Shown piece after piece: positions 1-12,900 of a DNA stretch of 64,000 nucleotides. The notes under the pieces are model-generated. The model was not told where the DNA came from. It saw only the letters and a program-made list of their open reading frames with translations, and ran no database searches. The DNA lies in NCBI GenBank assembly GCA_050084985.1, contig JBITNC010000001.1:76446001-76510000 (forward strand). Direction: 5' to 3'. Position 1 is the first letter of the stretch. Each line of letters starts with the position of its first letter. A program made the position numbers and the translations under genes. This DNA is from Nageia nagi (taxonomy: Eukaryota > Pinophyta).

Positions 1-1192
1 AAACTTTATCCATGAACTCATAATATGATCCATGCAATTTGTTCAAGATTGGAACTCTCAAATTAACTGGTACTAGTCCAGTACTTAGGTTTACCAGTTG
101 AAATGGTAGTCCTACATCCATAAGTTTATCCAAAGTTTGATTTTTTAATTTTGAAAAGATATATTTTTATCTCATTAAAAATAAATATTGAGAAGTCATA
201 GAAAATGTGTGTTTTGGTGATATTGTAATCCATACACATAATGGCTTCATCTACTTCTATTTGGGTTTTTTTTCCCCAGAATAACCACCAGTGTCTATAA
301 CACCTCTCTATCCTTCTTCTTTTCAAATAGAGATATCTCATGGCTTGGCTAGAGCTATGTGGTTCTACTTCCTTGGTATATTTCACCAATCTATTTAATC
401 ATTTCATCTTCATTTTTATAGAAATCACATTTCTCTCTTTTTAAATCTATCTATTTCTTCACATGTAAAGTCTAATTAGCTAGGATAGCAAATGCTTGAA
501 GAATAGAATCAGGGGAGTAGTTGAGAATTACTTCAAATTTTGGCTCTAACTCTTCTCCCTGCTCTAGGTCCTTAAACATTCCTATTTAATAACCTTACTA
601 GTTATGCCTTTATGCCATCAAATACAATAGCTCAGGGCAAGTGAATGATTCATAGTGCACATAATAATTTAGGCCCTAGTTAATCATGACATCTCTCTTT
701 GAGTGTGCTAAATATTTCCCTTTTCTAGAAAATTTGGGCCCATATGTTACAGAAGGATATGATTGGGGTTGTCCCTTTGTATATCAATGTGGTTCATCAG
801 CCCCATCTCAATCCAATTCACCATCAACGCATTCTTAAGGTATTCCTGTCAAATGGTAATCAGGTTGGCATCCACTTATTCTACTTTAGCTAGAGTTGAT
901 GGTTTGGAAATTGTCATGGTGTTAGTACTCTTTTTAGAACCTCTAGTTTACATTTGGGACTTGGAATCCACACTTTGTAAAGTCCTTTAGCTATGTCTTT
1001 CCTTGCTCAATTCAATTCTACAAATATTATGCTCTACATACTATGAAAACTTGTATACTCTAAAATGGCTAAGTGTTGAGTTGAAGAGTAAGCAGGATGT
1101 TTTATTTATTCAAGTTTTGTGATTAAAATATATTAATGGTAATTAATGCTTAGGATGTCGATATCCATGCATCATTCAGATTGGATGACAAC
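1..1192. other. Unassigned left flank with short coding-like stretches
   Basis: No gene is recognisable here. On the minus strand a frame from about 389 to 126 and another from about 140 to 1, offset by a frameshift, read like decayed coding sequence, but I cannot match them to a family. The rest is AT-rich. The five bases 1188-1192 (acaac) match four of the five bases after element A (acaag at 18188-18192), so this flank was joined to the 3' end of the gypsy remnant before A inserted. It may be more of that element's 3' region or older DNA. Confidence 0.3.
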
Positions 1193-1680
1193 TAAAGGAA
1201 TTAGATCTACACTAATCCTCAAGGTCCAAGACTATAGGAAACTTAATCATTCAACATCTACAAGCTAATAACACCATTCACACAAGATAACACCAATATA
1301 AGTGGTTCCTCCTCCTTGGGAGTACATCCACAACTAGATCTCAATTCTCAAACTATGCACCCCCTTACTACAATTCCTTTCTCTCTTACACAAACTAGTA
1401 GAGTAATCTTACTCAAAATCTTAGTTATGTTACAAGAGGAGAGGCCCTCTATTTATAGCATGAGAGCACCTCCCTAACCTCCCTTTAACCCAAAGGTAAA
1501 GTTAGGGTTACAATAAATATATTACCTAACTTTAACCTACCAACTAACCACTTGGTAAGGTCAAAGTTTACATAATAAAGAATTCAATTAATCCATTAAG
1601 GTATCTAAATATCCTTTAAGTGATTAATTGAATTTACAAGGAGTTTAGATATTCACAATATTTCATTACAAATTCTAACA
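1193..1680 (-). repeat. 3' LTR of element A
   Basis: This 488 bp repeat matches 17699-18187. It ends in the conserved CA of the plus-strand reading (taaca) and has a mutated outer base, TA instead of TG. On the minus strand it holds a TATA-type box (complement of tatttata near 1450) and a near-palindrome at 1583-1632. Confidence 0.93.
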
Positions 1681-1691
1681 CTCCCCCTTAA
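1681..1691 (-). other. Polypurine tract of element A
   Basis: On the minus strand this reads TTAAGGGGGAG directly before the LTR, the expected place for the plus-strand DNA primer in copia replication. The same tract is present in B, C and E. Confidence 0.85.
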
Positions 1692-2256
1692 TGCAATATT
1701 GGGATAGAGCGTAGAAGAGAGAAGAGAGAGAGTAAGAGAGAGTTCTCCTCCATAGAGATACAAGTGGAGATGAGAACATTTACATATTTGAGAATCTTTT
1801 TGAGAACTAGTTTGAGACTCACTACATTACCATTTGACAAAATGGTTTACAATACAATCATTAACCACAACTAGTTTCACTGTACATAGTAGTCGATCAA
1901 CTTTAAGCTGACATGTGAGTCTCCATGAGCTTGCTTACACAAGGTGAGTAACCTGCATTTCTGAAGAAGATCCTACATGCTACAAGCAACTCATGAACAA
2001 AATCAGTTAGATGCATCATATATTGATTTTATTAATAAGAGAATCAAATAATGCCATCTTATAAATAACTAATCAATGGTGCACTATAAGTCATCACGGA
2101 GCCATCACTCATAGTCACCTGTTGTATATAGACATGTGTTGATTATTAATAGAGCATAACATATAGACGACTGTACAATGCCTAAAGACACATACCAGAT
2201 CTTCTCATATGAATACTTGAATAATGAAAATGATTGATCAATTATATGCTCAAAAA

Positions 2257-2645
2257 ATTATACAACAAGTTTCTCACGCAGAGCAAACTTACCACAGAGG
2301 TATAAAATGTACAAGAATTCCTCACATAGAGCAAACTTACCACAGAGGTATAAAATGTACAACAAGTTTCTCACGTAGAGCAAACTTACCACGGAGGTGT
2401 AAAATGTACAACAAGTTTCTCACGTAGAGCAAACTTACCACGGAGTATAAAATGTACAACAAGTTTCTCACATAGAGCAAACTTACCATGGAGGTATAAA
2501 ATGTACAATAAGTTTCTCATGCAGAGCAAACTTACCATGGAGGTATAAAATGTACAACAAGTTTCTCATGCAGAGCAAACTTACCATAGAGGTATAAAAT
2601 GTACAAGAAGTTCCTCACACAGAGGAACTTACCAGGAGGTATATC
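2257..2645 (-). repeat. Tandem hairpin array in the 3' UTR of element A
   Basis: About eight units of roughly 49 bp lie between the RNase H end and the polypurine tract. Each unit holds an inverted repeat, on the minus strand typically AAGTTTGCTC, a five-base loop such as TGCGT, then GAGAAACTT. The last unit (2608-2630) has changed both arms together to AAGTTCCTC and GAGGAACTT. The outer parts of the unit contain the blocks ccacggaggt and ataaaatgt. The array is non-coding in all frames of interest. Confidence 0.9.
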
Positions 2646-2714
2646 ATAATCAACACTATATAACAAAAAAAAAGAGAGCCTCTTAGAGGTGAAGTTGTCA
2701 TCACTAACAAAAGT

Positions 2715-5700
2715 TCAAACTTCACTCCCCCTTGAGGGCAACTTCACCAACCCGAGAGAATCCCTAAGCTTGCTAAACTGAGCTTCAAGAAGGGGCTTGG
2801 TGAATAAATCAGCGAGTTTACAGTAGATGGATAATACTCCAAGTGTATGATGTCATCTAGAACCTTCTCCCCGATAAAATGGGCTTAGATTTCCACATGT
2901 TTGGTTCTCTGATGGAACACAGGATTCTTAGCCAAAGAGATAGCCGATTGATTATCTGAAGAAATAGAGATGGGCCATTTTGCTCATACCCAATTTCATT
3001 TAGAAGATGCCTCAGCCAAATAGCTTCCTGGGTGGCAACAAACATGGCTTGATATTCTGCTTGGTGGTAGAAAGAGTCACAGTAGGTTGCTTCTTGGAAG
3101 CCCAAGAGATAGCACCTGAACTAATGCTGAACACATATGCAGAGGTTGATTTTCTATCATCTCTATCTCCCCCATAATCAGAATCTGAGAACCAGAGAGA
3201 ATAATCGAGGGCACTTTGGAATACTTAAGAGCAAGATCCTTTGTCCCTGCCACATACCTCAAGATTTGCTTAACAGCATTGAGGTGTTCAACATATGGTT
3301 TTTGCATGAATCGTGCCATCAGATTCACTGCAAAGGTAATATCAGGTCAAGAGATAGTCAGATACATAAGTCTACCGATCAATTGCCTATAAGCTGTAGC
3401 ATCAGCCAACTAAGAATCTGAGCTCAGAGATACAATGATTCCAGGAGAAATAGGTATTGCAGCATATCTACACTCCTCCATTCCAAACTTTTGCAAGATA
3501 TCTGATATATACTTAGATTGACTAAGATAAGTACAATCTTTGTGTTGATATACTTGCATCCCAAGATAGTAATGCAATAGACCTAGATCAGTCATTTCAA
3601 ATGTTGCCTTCAATTTGGATATGCACTCTTAGATGATTTCAATATGATTGCCAATTATGAGAAGATCATCCACATAAAGGAGAATTAAGACCACGTCTTT
3701 TCCTTGATTGAGTACATAGAGATCTGAGTCAGAGAAGTATTTGGAAAAACCAATATCTGTAAAGAATCCTAAAATTTTCTTGTACCATGCTCTAGGTGCT
3801 TGCTTAAGTCCATAGAAAGACTTCTTTAGCTTGCACATAAAAGATTCTTTACCTTCTGGAATAAATCCTACTGGTTGATTCATGTAGATTTCGACATCCA
3901 AGTCACCATTGAGAAATGCACTCTTGACATCAAGTTGAAAAACTTTCCATCCTTGAGCTGCAAAAAGAGCAAGGATTATCCTGACAGTAGGCATCTTGGA
4001 CACAGGAGCAAAGGTTTCCTCATAATCAATACCATATTTCTGAGCGAATCCTTTGGCCACTAACCTTGCTTTGTATTTTTCAATTTCTCCATCAAAATTG
4101 TACTTGACCTTGTATATCCATTTATTTCCAATCACATTTTTCTCATTAGGATAAGGAACCAAATCCCAAGTTTCATTTTTCATGAGCACCTCATACTCAA
4201 CTTTCATAGCTTCCATCCAACACTCTTGCTTGGAAGCTTCTTTGAAGGTTGATGGCTCATACTCCTTGTAATTCTCTGAGCTAGAGAATTTTGCTCTTGT
4301 GGTGACTTCCCTACATTATCATCCAACCAGTTAGGTGCAGGCAAAGAATCATTTGAATCAGACACCTCAGCATGAGAAGTTGTATCCTCAGAAGTTCATT
4401 GAACTTGACATCCCTAGAAATAAAGACTATTTTATTGGATGAGGAGTAGAGTCTGTAACCTCTATGCTGATTATCATACCCACAAAAATGCATTTTTCTA
4501 ATCTTTTATCCAACTTCTTTCTTTTCTCTGAGGTAATGAAGGCAAATGCATCACAACCAAAGACCCTAAAGTGTGAGATGTTAGGTCTCTTTCCTATCCA
4601 TGCTTCATACAGAGTTTTACCTTCAATTGCTTTAGTAGGACACCTATTTAGGGTGTGAATAGCAGTGTGAACAGCTTCACCCCATAAGAAACTAGGAAGG
4701 TTACCCAACATGCACCTTGCCATTTCTATAATGGTTCGATTCTTCCTTTCAGCCACTACATTTTGTTGAGGGGTGTAAGGGATTGTGAATTGCCACTTGA
4801 TTCCATGTTTAACACAATAGTCATTAAACTCATTGCTATTATACTCACCCCCATTATCAGATCTCAGCATCTTGATCTTAAAATTAGTTTAATTTTCAAC
4901 AAGAGCCTTGAAGTCTTTAAACCTGTCAAAAGTTTGATCCTTATGCTCAAGTAGATAACCAAATGTCATCTTGCTGAAGTCATCAATGAAGGTCAGAACA
5001 TAAGAAGCTCCCCCTAGAGACTTAGTCTGAAATGGACCCATCAAATCTGAATGCACAAGCTGAAGAGGATGAGTAGCTCGAGTTGCCTTATCTTTTTCAA
5101 ACTTTTGCCTATTCATCTTTCCTAGAATGCACCTTTCACAAAGACCAATTGTGGGTGAAATATTAGGTAAACCTTCCACAAGTTCTTGATTTTTCATATC
5201 TTGAATACTCTTGTGGTTAAGGTGCCCTAATCGTTGATGCCAAATATTACCCTTTGAACAAACATGTGCAGCAAGACACATCTTTGAAGGAACTTGATCC
5301 ACAATATAAAGGTCATCCTTTACTGTTCCTTTCATCAAGGTGGAAAGTCCTTTCTTAACATACCAGGAGTGTGAGGTAAACTCAAATGAGTATCCTTTCC
5401 TTGTAATCTAAATTACAGAGATAAGATTCATCCTTAGTTTAGGCACATAAAAGACATTATCAAGAACCTTTCCATGAATCTTCACACTCCTTATTCCTTG
5501 AACATCAAGGACTGAATTATCACCTATCACAACTACATCCTTCTTGTACTTATGAAAGTTTTCAAACTTATCATTTTCATAACACATGTGATTAGTGCAT
5601 ACTGAATCAACAATCCAATCATTTGAAATAGTTTGAGTCACTGAGTAGTAGGCAACAGTAGCAGCATGCTTGGTCTTCTTTTTATTATTGAAATTTTTTA

Positions 5701-6560
5701 TATTTGCATTTCCCTTACCTTTTTGAGCAAATTTCTTTTACGACAATCATACTCTTTATGACCAAAGATGCCATAAAAGTTACAATTTCCATCAAACTTT
5801 TCCTTAGGTTTTGGATTGCTTAATCCAACTTTGTCATTCCTTTGCTTGAAGTTGCTATGCTTCTTGAAGGTAGATGAGGATTTGTTATCTTTGGATTTAT
5901 AATGTTTGAACTTCTTCTTGAAAGGAGTTTTGGTTGCTCCTAGAGCAATGTTATTGTCCTTTGGAAAAAGTTCAACATTTTCTTATTTAAAGTTTCCTCA
6001 TGCTTCAGAAGGAGTCTAGAAAGGTTATCAAGAGAGATGACATCTTCTTCATCATTGAGCCTAGTTTCCATAACCGTGACAAAGTTACTGAACTTTGTAG
6101 AAAGGCTTTGAAGAATGATGAAGACCATGAACTCATCATTGATCTAGTTGCACCCACAACCAACCAGTTGTGTCCTGAGGTCAATGATTTTGGTCAAGTA
6201 AATAGAAGCACTTTCATCTTCACCTTGACGATATTGCAACAACTTTTGTAAAATAGTGAACCTCCTTGAAAATTTTGACCTAAGGTAAATTTTCTTCAGC
6301 CTATCCCAAGCTTCCTTTGCTGATGTTGAAGAAGAGATCATGAGAAGTACGTCATCTAAAATTGCACGATAAATCATTGAAGTTGCTAACTCATTATTTG
6401 AGTTGTAGATTTCAAGAGCCTTCTCATCTGTAGGAGCGACCAAGTCTTCATTAACTATCTGCCATAGCTTCCTTGCTTGTAACTCAGCTTTCATACGAGG
6501 TTCCCATATGTCGAAGTTGGAACCGTCAAGTATATGCTTGGGTATGAAGGTTTCAACCAT
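2715..6560 (-). pseudogene. Copia gag-pol polyprotein of element A, disrupted
   Basis: The frame starts with the gag ATG at 6560 (protein start MVETFIPKHILDG) and ends at a TGA at 2715-2717. Parts in order are gag (6560 to about 5750), a zinc knuckle with its second Cys changed to Tyr (CNFYGIF), protease (WIVDSVCTNHMC near 5610, where the usual DSG/DTG is DSV), the integrase HHCC and catalytic core (about 5260-4640), RT (about 4000-3600, with LLYVDDLLI) and RNase H (about 3400-2720). Several frameshifts and stops break it, including the TAG after SSDS that B and C share. It cannot make a full polyprotein. Confidence 0.92.
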
Positions 6561-8633
6561 TGCTACACAAAAATAAATAATTAAGAAGAATGAATAAATT
6601 TCTACAATTTACCATCTATACAAATCAAACATTGATAAGTAAACATGTCCCACATGTGCAAACTTATAAACCAAGATCCGTAGAAGGATAAAGTTGAGGT
6701 TGTTTTCTTGTATAGAATTAGGCCTTCACCTGGATGCCCGTAAAGTGGAGCCCAAGTACTACCAGTCCTCAACCAGTTCACCTTGGTTAGTAATATACTC
6801 TCTCAAGGAGAAGTACCAACTATTTTCCAAGGATCCGACGTATCTTGGACCGGTCATTTTAATTATCTTGTTTAAGGTTTTCAAGTTTTCCTCCCAGGTT
6901 ATCAGGATAATCCCTAAATGGACGTGCGGACATGTGGTAGCACAACACACATGCCTGTCCACCTAATAGAGTTATGTCCAATCCAACAAAGGTCTTAGGG
7001 GTAATTAAGATGGATTTACCACCACTTAGTTCTTCAGACTAAAAAGGCTTTAGTCTACCCTGTCCTCCCCTCGTGGCTCCCCAAACAAGTCATGTTGTGG
7101 AAAAGGACATGCGGATGTGTTCATTTTAGGGGTTACTTTCAATATTTTGCATTTTGCAAGTATAAAGCAATTATCCAAAAATATAAAGTATTAAAAATAC
7201 ATTATCCACAAGAACTTGAAATATAAGAGTCCAATGGGTTTTGTACTAACCCCTAAAGGACATTTTTACATTTTGCATACTTGCTCAAGTTCATAAATTC
7301 ATTCAACACTTTAATGAATTTAAAAAGGCTAAGTCCTACTTAGCATTAATCCATAACTTAAAAAAATCAAACATGCATTATTCCATAACTTAAAAATTAA
7401 GTAATAAACATGCTTTATTCCTTCACAAGATTAAGAGGCATGCATTACAAATTTAGCATGCAAGATCTAGATAAAGTTTTAAGTAAAAAACTATACAAAT
7501 TCCCCCCCTTTTTTTACTTAAAGTTTTATCCCTAAAACTTGTATGCTAAAAAAAATTATCTTTTAAGTATGCATTTATATTTTAAGTAAAAAATTTCCCT
7601 TGTTTACTTAAAAAATAGCATAGGTTTCCCTTTTAGGAAACATGAAATTATTAAAAAATACTTAGGTAAAAAAAATCCCTTAAAGTGTTAATGTTACACT
7701 AATATTTATCATTTTACCTAAGTAAATTGCCAAACTTAAAAATATTTAAAAATATACTCCTAAAGAATTAACTTTTTTGCCACATTTTTCTAAAAAATTG
7801 GATAGCATTGAAGAGTAATGATGTATCTACTTACTTTAAAGTATTATAGTCATCATGACAATGCTTAAAGTTGGAGTATAAGTACTTCTAAGTGCATTTA
7901 ATAGAAACAAATGACTTGTAAGCAAGCAAAAAATATTAAATGCCTACCAAAAAGTATACGTTTGCTTCTTGGGAGCTTGCAAGTATTAATGAAAAAGAAA
8001 GGAGACCTATGCATAGTTAATGCTACTTTTACCTCAAACACTCCAAGTAAACAAAAAAAATACTCCAAGTCAAAAATAAAAATAAATGCTTTTAGGTAAA
8101 ATAGTGATGGCTACCCTTCCCTTACCAAGAAGGAGTAAACGTTGCTTTGCATGTGCATTTAAGAATATGCAAGTAGTCAACAAAAAAATTAAATGCACAA
8201 AGAAAAAAAAAGGAAACCTCCAACTTTATTCTAAGATAAGGAGGGCAACGTCAAGGAGAAGATGTAGAAGGAGGAGAAGAGGGTTGCGTAGGAGAAGAGT
8301 AGACGTTAAAGGGACATGGAGATTTATGATGGAGGTCTTAGAAGTGGCGATGGGAAGGGAGGAGAGTGAACAAAGTTCAGAAGTGGTGGAAGAGGAAGCT
8401 GAGGCAAAGCCCGGCTCATCCACCGACAGCATGGATCGAATTGATGACCTCGCAGTGGGTGTTTCTAGGTAGTGGGTGTTTCAAGGGAAGCCTTCACCTT
8501 CTCCTGTGGATGTGCACATCCTGATTCATTATCAGAGGATCTATAATGACTTGGTATCACACCATTATCTCTTTCCCATTCATGCTCTAGTGAGGTCTAG
8601 CACAGCTGCGAATAGCATGCGTGTTACAAGTAG
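6561..8633 (-). other. 5' untranslated leader of element A, proximal part
   Basis: This is the gag-proximal part of A's long leader, and it continues at 17228-17684 beyond the nested element. A predicted intron occupies 6563-7019 (donor GTAAAT, acceptor TTGTGTAG, two bases before the gag ATG). The segment near 6700-7100 is conserved with B, C and E. The stretch around 7140-8100 is AT-rich, and 8220-8460 is purine-rich on the plus strand. No credible protein is encoded; the arginine-rich plus-strand frame at 8086-8472 is antisense and compositionally biased. Confidence 0.75.
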
Positions 8634-8638
8634 CATAC
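8634..8638. other. Target-site duplication of element B, left copy (CATAC)
   Basis: The five bases catac precede the B terminus tgaagg and are repeated exactly at 17223-17227 after the B terminus taaca. A five-base duplication is typical of copia integrases. Confidence 0.95.
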
Positions 8639-9127
8639 TGAAGGATTTGAACTAGATCTAAACAAATCCTCTAGGACCTTAGAATAGCAAACTCAAGTGT
8701 ACACAAGATAACACAATCACTCAAGATAACACATCAATATAATGTGGTTCCTCCCTCCTTGGGAGTACATCCACAACTAGTTCTCTTATTCTCAAATCTA
8801 TGTCTCTCTTACAACTATTCTCTAGCTCTCTCCTACACAACCAAGTAGAGTAATTTTACTCAAAACTTAGATGTGTTTACAAGAGGAGAGGCCCTCTATT
8901 TATAGGTTGAGAGCACCTCCCTAACATTCCTTTAACCCAAGGGTAAGGTTAGGGTTACATTAAATGTATCACCAAACTTCAACCTACCAACTAACTCCTT
9001 TGGTAAAGTCAAAGTCTACATATTAAAGAATTCTATTAATCACTTAAGGTATCTACATACCCTTAAGTGATTAATTGAATTTACAAGGAGTCTAGATATT
9101 CACAATATTTTATTACAAATTCTAACA
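8639..9127 (-). repeat. 3' LTR of element B
   Basis: A 489 bp repeat bounded by tgaagg and taaca in plus-strand reading, matching 16734-17222. The near-palindrome at 9031-9079 pairs ATTAATCACTTAAGGTAT with its complement across a four-base loop, with one bulged base. Confidence 0.96.
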
Positions 9128-9609
9128 CTCCCCCTTAATGCAATATTGGGATAGAGCGTAGAAGAGAGAAGAGAGAGAGTAAGAGAGAGTTCTCCTCCAT
9201 AGAGATACAAGTGGAGATGAGAACTTTTACATATTTTGAGAATCTTTTTGAGAACTAGTATGAGGCTCACTACATTACCATTTGACAAAAAATGGTTTAC
9301 AATACAATCATTAACCACAACTGATTTCACTGTACATAGTAGTTGATCAACTTTAAGCTGACATGTGAGTCTCCATGAGCTTGCTTTCACAAGGTGAGTA
9401 ACCTGCATTTCTGAAGAAAATCCTGCATGCTACAAGCAACTCATGAACAAAATCAGTTAGATGCATCATATATTCAAACAAGAGAATCAAATAATGCCAT
9501 CTTATAAATAACTGATCAATGGTGCACTATAAGCCATCACGGAGATGCCAAGCCATCACTCATAGTCACCTGTTGTATATAGACATGTGTTGAAAATAGA
9601 GCATAAAAA

Positions 9610-9900
9610 TTGTACAACGAGTTTCTCATGCAGAGCAAACTCACCATGAGGTATAGAATGTACAACAAGTTCCTCACGCATAGCGAACTTACCATGGAGG
9701 TATATTAATTATATGCTCAAAATTTGTACAATAAGTTTCTCACGCAGAGCAAACTCACCACGGAGGTATAAAATGTACAACAAGTTTGTCATGCAGAGCA
9801 AACTTACCACTGAGGTATAAAATAATCAACACTCTATAACAACCAATTGTACAACAAGTTTGTCATGCAGAGCAAACTTACCACGGAGGTCTAGAATGTA
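9610..9900 (-). repeat. Hairpin array in the 3' UTR of element B
   Basis: About five spaced copies of the same hairpin unit as in A, less regular and interrupted by short linkers. The unit at 9619-9642 has arms GAGTTT and AAACTC, and the unit at 9667-9690 has AAGTTC and GAACTT, so both arms of each have changed together relative to the common AAGTTT and AAACTT. Confidence 0.87.
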
Positions 9901-9949
9901 CAATCAAAAAAGGCCTCTTAGAGGTGAAGTTATCATCACTAACAAAAGT

Positions 9950-12900
9950 TTAAACTTCACTCCCCCTTGAGGGCAACTTCACCAACCCGAGAGAATCCCT
10001 AAGCTTGCAGAATTGAGCTTCAGGAAGGGGCTTGGTGAACAAATCAGCAGAGTTTTTAGTAGATGGACAATACTGCAAGTGTATGATGTCATCTAGAACC
10101 TTCTCCCTGATAAAATGAGCTTGGATTTCTACATGTTTGGTTCGCTGATGGAACACAGGATTCTTAGCCAAAGAGATAGCCGATTGATTATCTGATGAAA
10201 TAAGAGATGGGCCATTTTGCGTATACCCAATTTCATTCAGAAGATGTCTTAGCCAAATAGCTTCTTGGGCGGTAATAGACATGGCTCGATATTCAGCTTC
10301 GGTGGTAGAAAGAGTCACAGTAGGTTGCTTCTTGGAAGCCCAAGAGATAGCACCTGAACCAATGCTAAACACATATGCAGAGGTTGATTTTCTATCATCT
10401 CTATCTCCCCCATAATTAGAATCTGAGAACCCTGAGAGAACAAGCGAGGGCACTTTGGAATACTTAAGAGCAAGATCCTTTATCCCTGCGACATACCTCA
10501 AGATTTGCTTAACAGCATTGAGGTGTTCAACATATGGTTTTTGCATGAATCGTGCCATCAGATTCACTGCAAAGGCAATATCAGGACGAGAGATAGTCAG
10601 ATACAGAAGACTACCAATCAATTGTCTATAAGCTGTAGCATCAGCCAACTAAGAATCTGAGCTCAGAGATACAACGATTCCAAGAGAAATAGGTATTGCA
10701 GCATATTTACATTCCTCCATTCCAAACTTTTGCAAGATGTCTGATATATACTTTGATTGACTAAGATAAGTACAATCTTTGTGTTGGTATACTTGCATCC
10801 CAAGATAGTAATGTAATAGACCTAGATCAGTCATTTCAAATGTTGCCTTGAGTTTGGAGATGCACTCTTGGATGATTGCAATATTATTGCCTGTTATGAG
10901 AAGATCATCCACATAAAGGAGAATTATGACCACGTCTTTTCCTTGATTGAGTACATATAGATCTGAATCTAAGAAGCATTTGGAAAAACCAATATCTGCA
11001 AAGAATCCTGAAATTTTCTTGTACCATGCTCTAGTGCTTGCTTAAGTCCATACAAAGACTTCTTTAGCTTACACACAAGAGACTCTTTTCCTTCTGGAAT
11101 AAATCCTTTGGTTGATTCATGTAGATTTCAACATCTAAGTCACCATTGAGAAATGCACTCTTGAATCAAGTTGAAAAGCTTTCCATCCTTGAGCTGCAAA
11201 AGAGCAAGAATTATTCTGACTGTAGGCATCTTGGCTACAGGAGCAAAGGTTTCCTCATAATCAATACCATATTTTTGAGCGAATCCTTTGGCCACTAATC
11301 TTGCCTTGTATTTTTCAATTTTTCCATCAGAATTGTACTTGACCTTGTATATCCATTTATTGCCAATCACATTTTTCGCATTGGGATAAGGAACCAAATC
11401 CCAAGTTTCATTTTTCATGAGAGCCTCATACTCAACTTTCATAGCTTCCATCCAACACTCTTGCTTGGAAGCTTCTTTCAAGGTTGATGGCTCATGCATA
11501 TTATCAATTTTGGCAAATAAGGATTTATTCAAGGTCATACTTCTTGTAATTCTCTGTGCTGGAGAATTTTGCTCTTGTGGTGACATCTTTATATGATCAT
11601 CCAACCAGTTAGGTGCAGGCGAAGAATCATCTGTATCAGACACTTCAGCATGAGAGGTCGTATCCTCAGAAAGTTCATTGAACTTAACATCCATAGAAAT
11701 AAAGACTGTTTTATGGGATGAAGAGTAGAGCCTGTAACCTCTATGCTGATTATCATACCCCACAAAGATGCATTTTTCTGATCGTTTATCTAGCTTCTTT
11801 CTTTTCTCTGAGGTAACAAAGGCAAATGCATCACAACCGAAGATCCTGAAGTGTGAGAGGTTAGGTTTCTTTCCTGTCCATGCTTCATATGGAGTTTTAC
11901 CTTCAACTGCCTTAGTAGGACACCTATTTAGGGTGTGAATAGCAGTGTGAACAGCTTCTCCCCATAAGAAACTAGGAAGGTTACCCAACATGCATCTTGC
12001 CATTTCCATAATGGTGCGCTTCTTCCTTTCAGCAACTCCATTTTGCTGAGGGGTGTAAGGGATTGTGAATTGTCGCTTAATCCCGTGTTTAACACAAAAG
12101 TTGTTAAACTCATTGCTATTATATTCACCCCCATTGTCAGATCTCAACATTTTGATCTTAAAATCAGTTTGATTTTCAACAAGTGCCTTGAAGTCTTGAA
12201 ACCTGTCAAAAGTTTGATCCTTGTGCTCAAGTAGATAACCAAATGTCATCCTACTGAAGTCATCAATGAAGGTCAGAACATAAGAAGCTCCACCTAGTGA
12301 CTTAGTCTGAAAAGGACCCATCAAATCTGAATGCACAAGCTGAAGAGGACAAGTAGCCCGAGTTGCCTTATCTTTTTCAAACTTTTGCCTATGCATCTTT
12401 CCTAGAATGCACCTTTCACAAAGACCAACTGTGGGTGAAATATTAGGTAAACATTCTACAAGTTCTTGAGTTTTCATAGCTTGAATACTCTTGTGGTTAA
12501 GGTGTCCTAATCATTGATGCCAAAGATTACCTTTTGAACAAACATTTGTAGCAAGACATATCTTTGAAGGTACTTGATCCACAATATAAAGGTCATTCTT
12601 TACTGATCCTTTCATCAAAGTGGCAAGTCCTTTCTTAACACACCAAGAGTGTGAGGTAAACTCAAATGAGCATCCTTTCCTTGTAATTTGAATCACGGAG
12701 ATGAGATTCATCCTTAGTTTAGGCACATAAAAGACATTGTCAAGAGTCTTTCCATGAATCTTCACACTCCCTATTCCGTGAACATCAAGGACTGTATTAT
12801 CACCTATCACAACTGCATCCTTTTTGTACTTATGGAAGTTTTCAAACTTATGCTTTTCATAACACATGTGATTAGTGCATCCTGAATCAACAATCCAATC

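Noticed and set aside
763-990. 75-codon plus-strand frame in the left flank
   Set aside because: No motif, no support from neighbours, and length expected by chance in this window.
2257-2645. CRISPR-like array
   Set aside because: Units are tandem, with no unique spacers, in a plant retrotransposon 3' UTR; the same pattern appears in four elements.
8086-8472. Arginine- and glutamate-rich open frame on the plus strand
   Set aside because: It is antisense to the leader of A, lies in a purine-rich stretch, and has no homologous frame in B, C or E.
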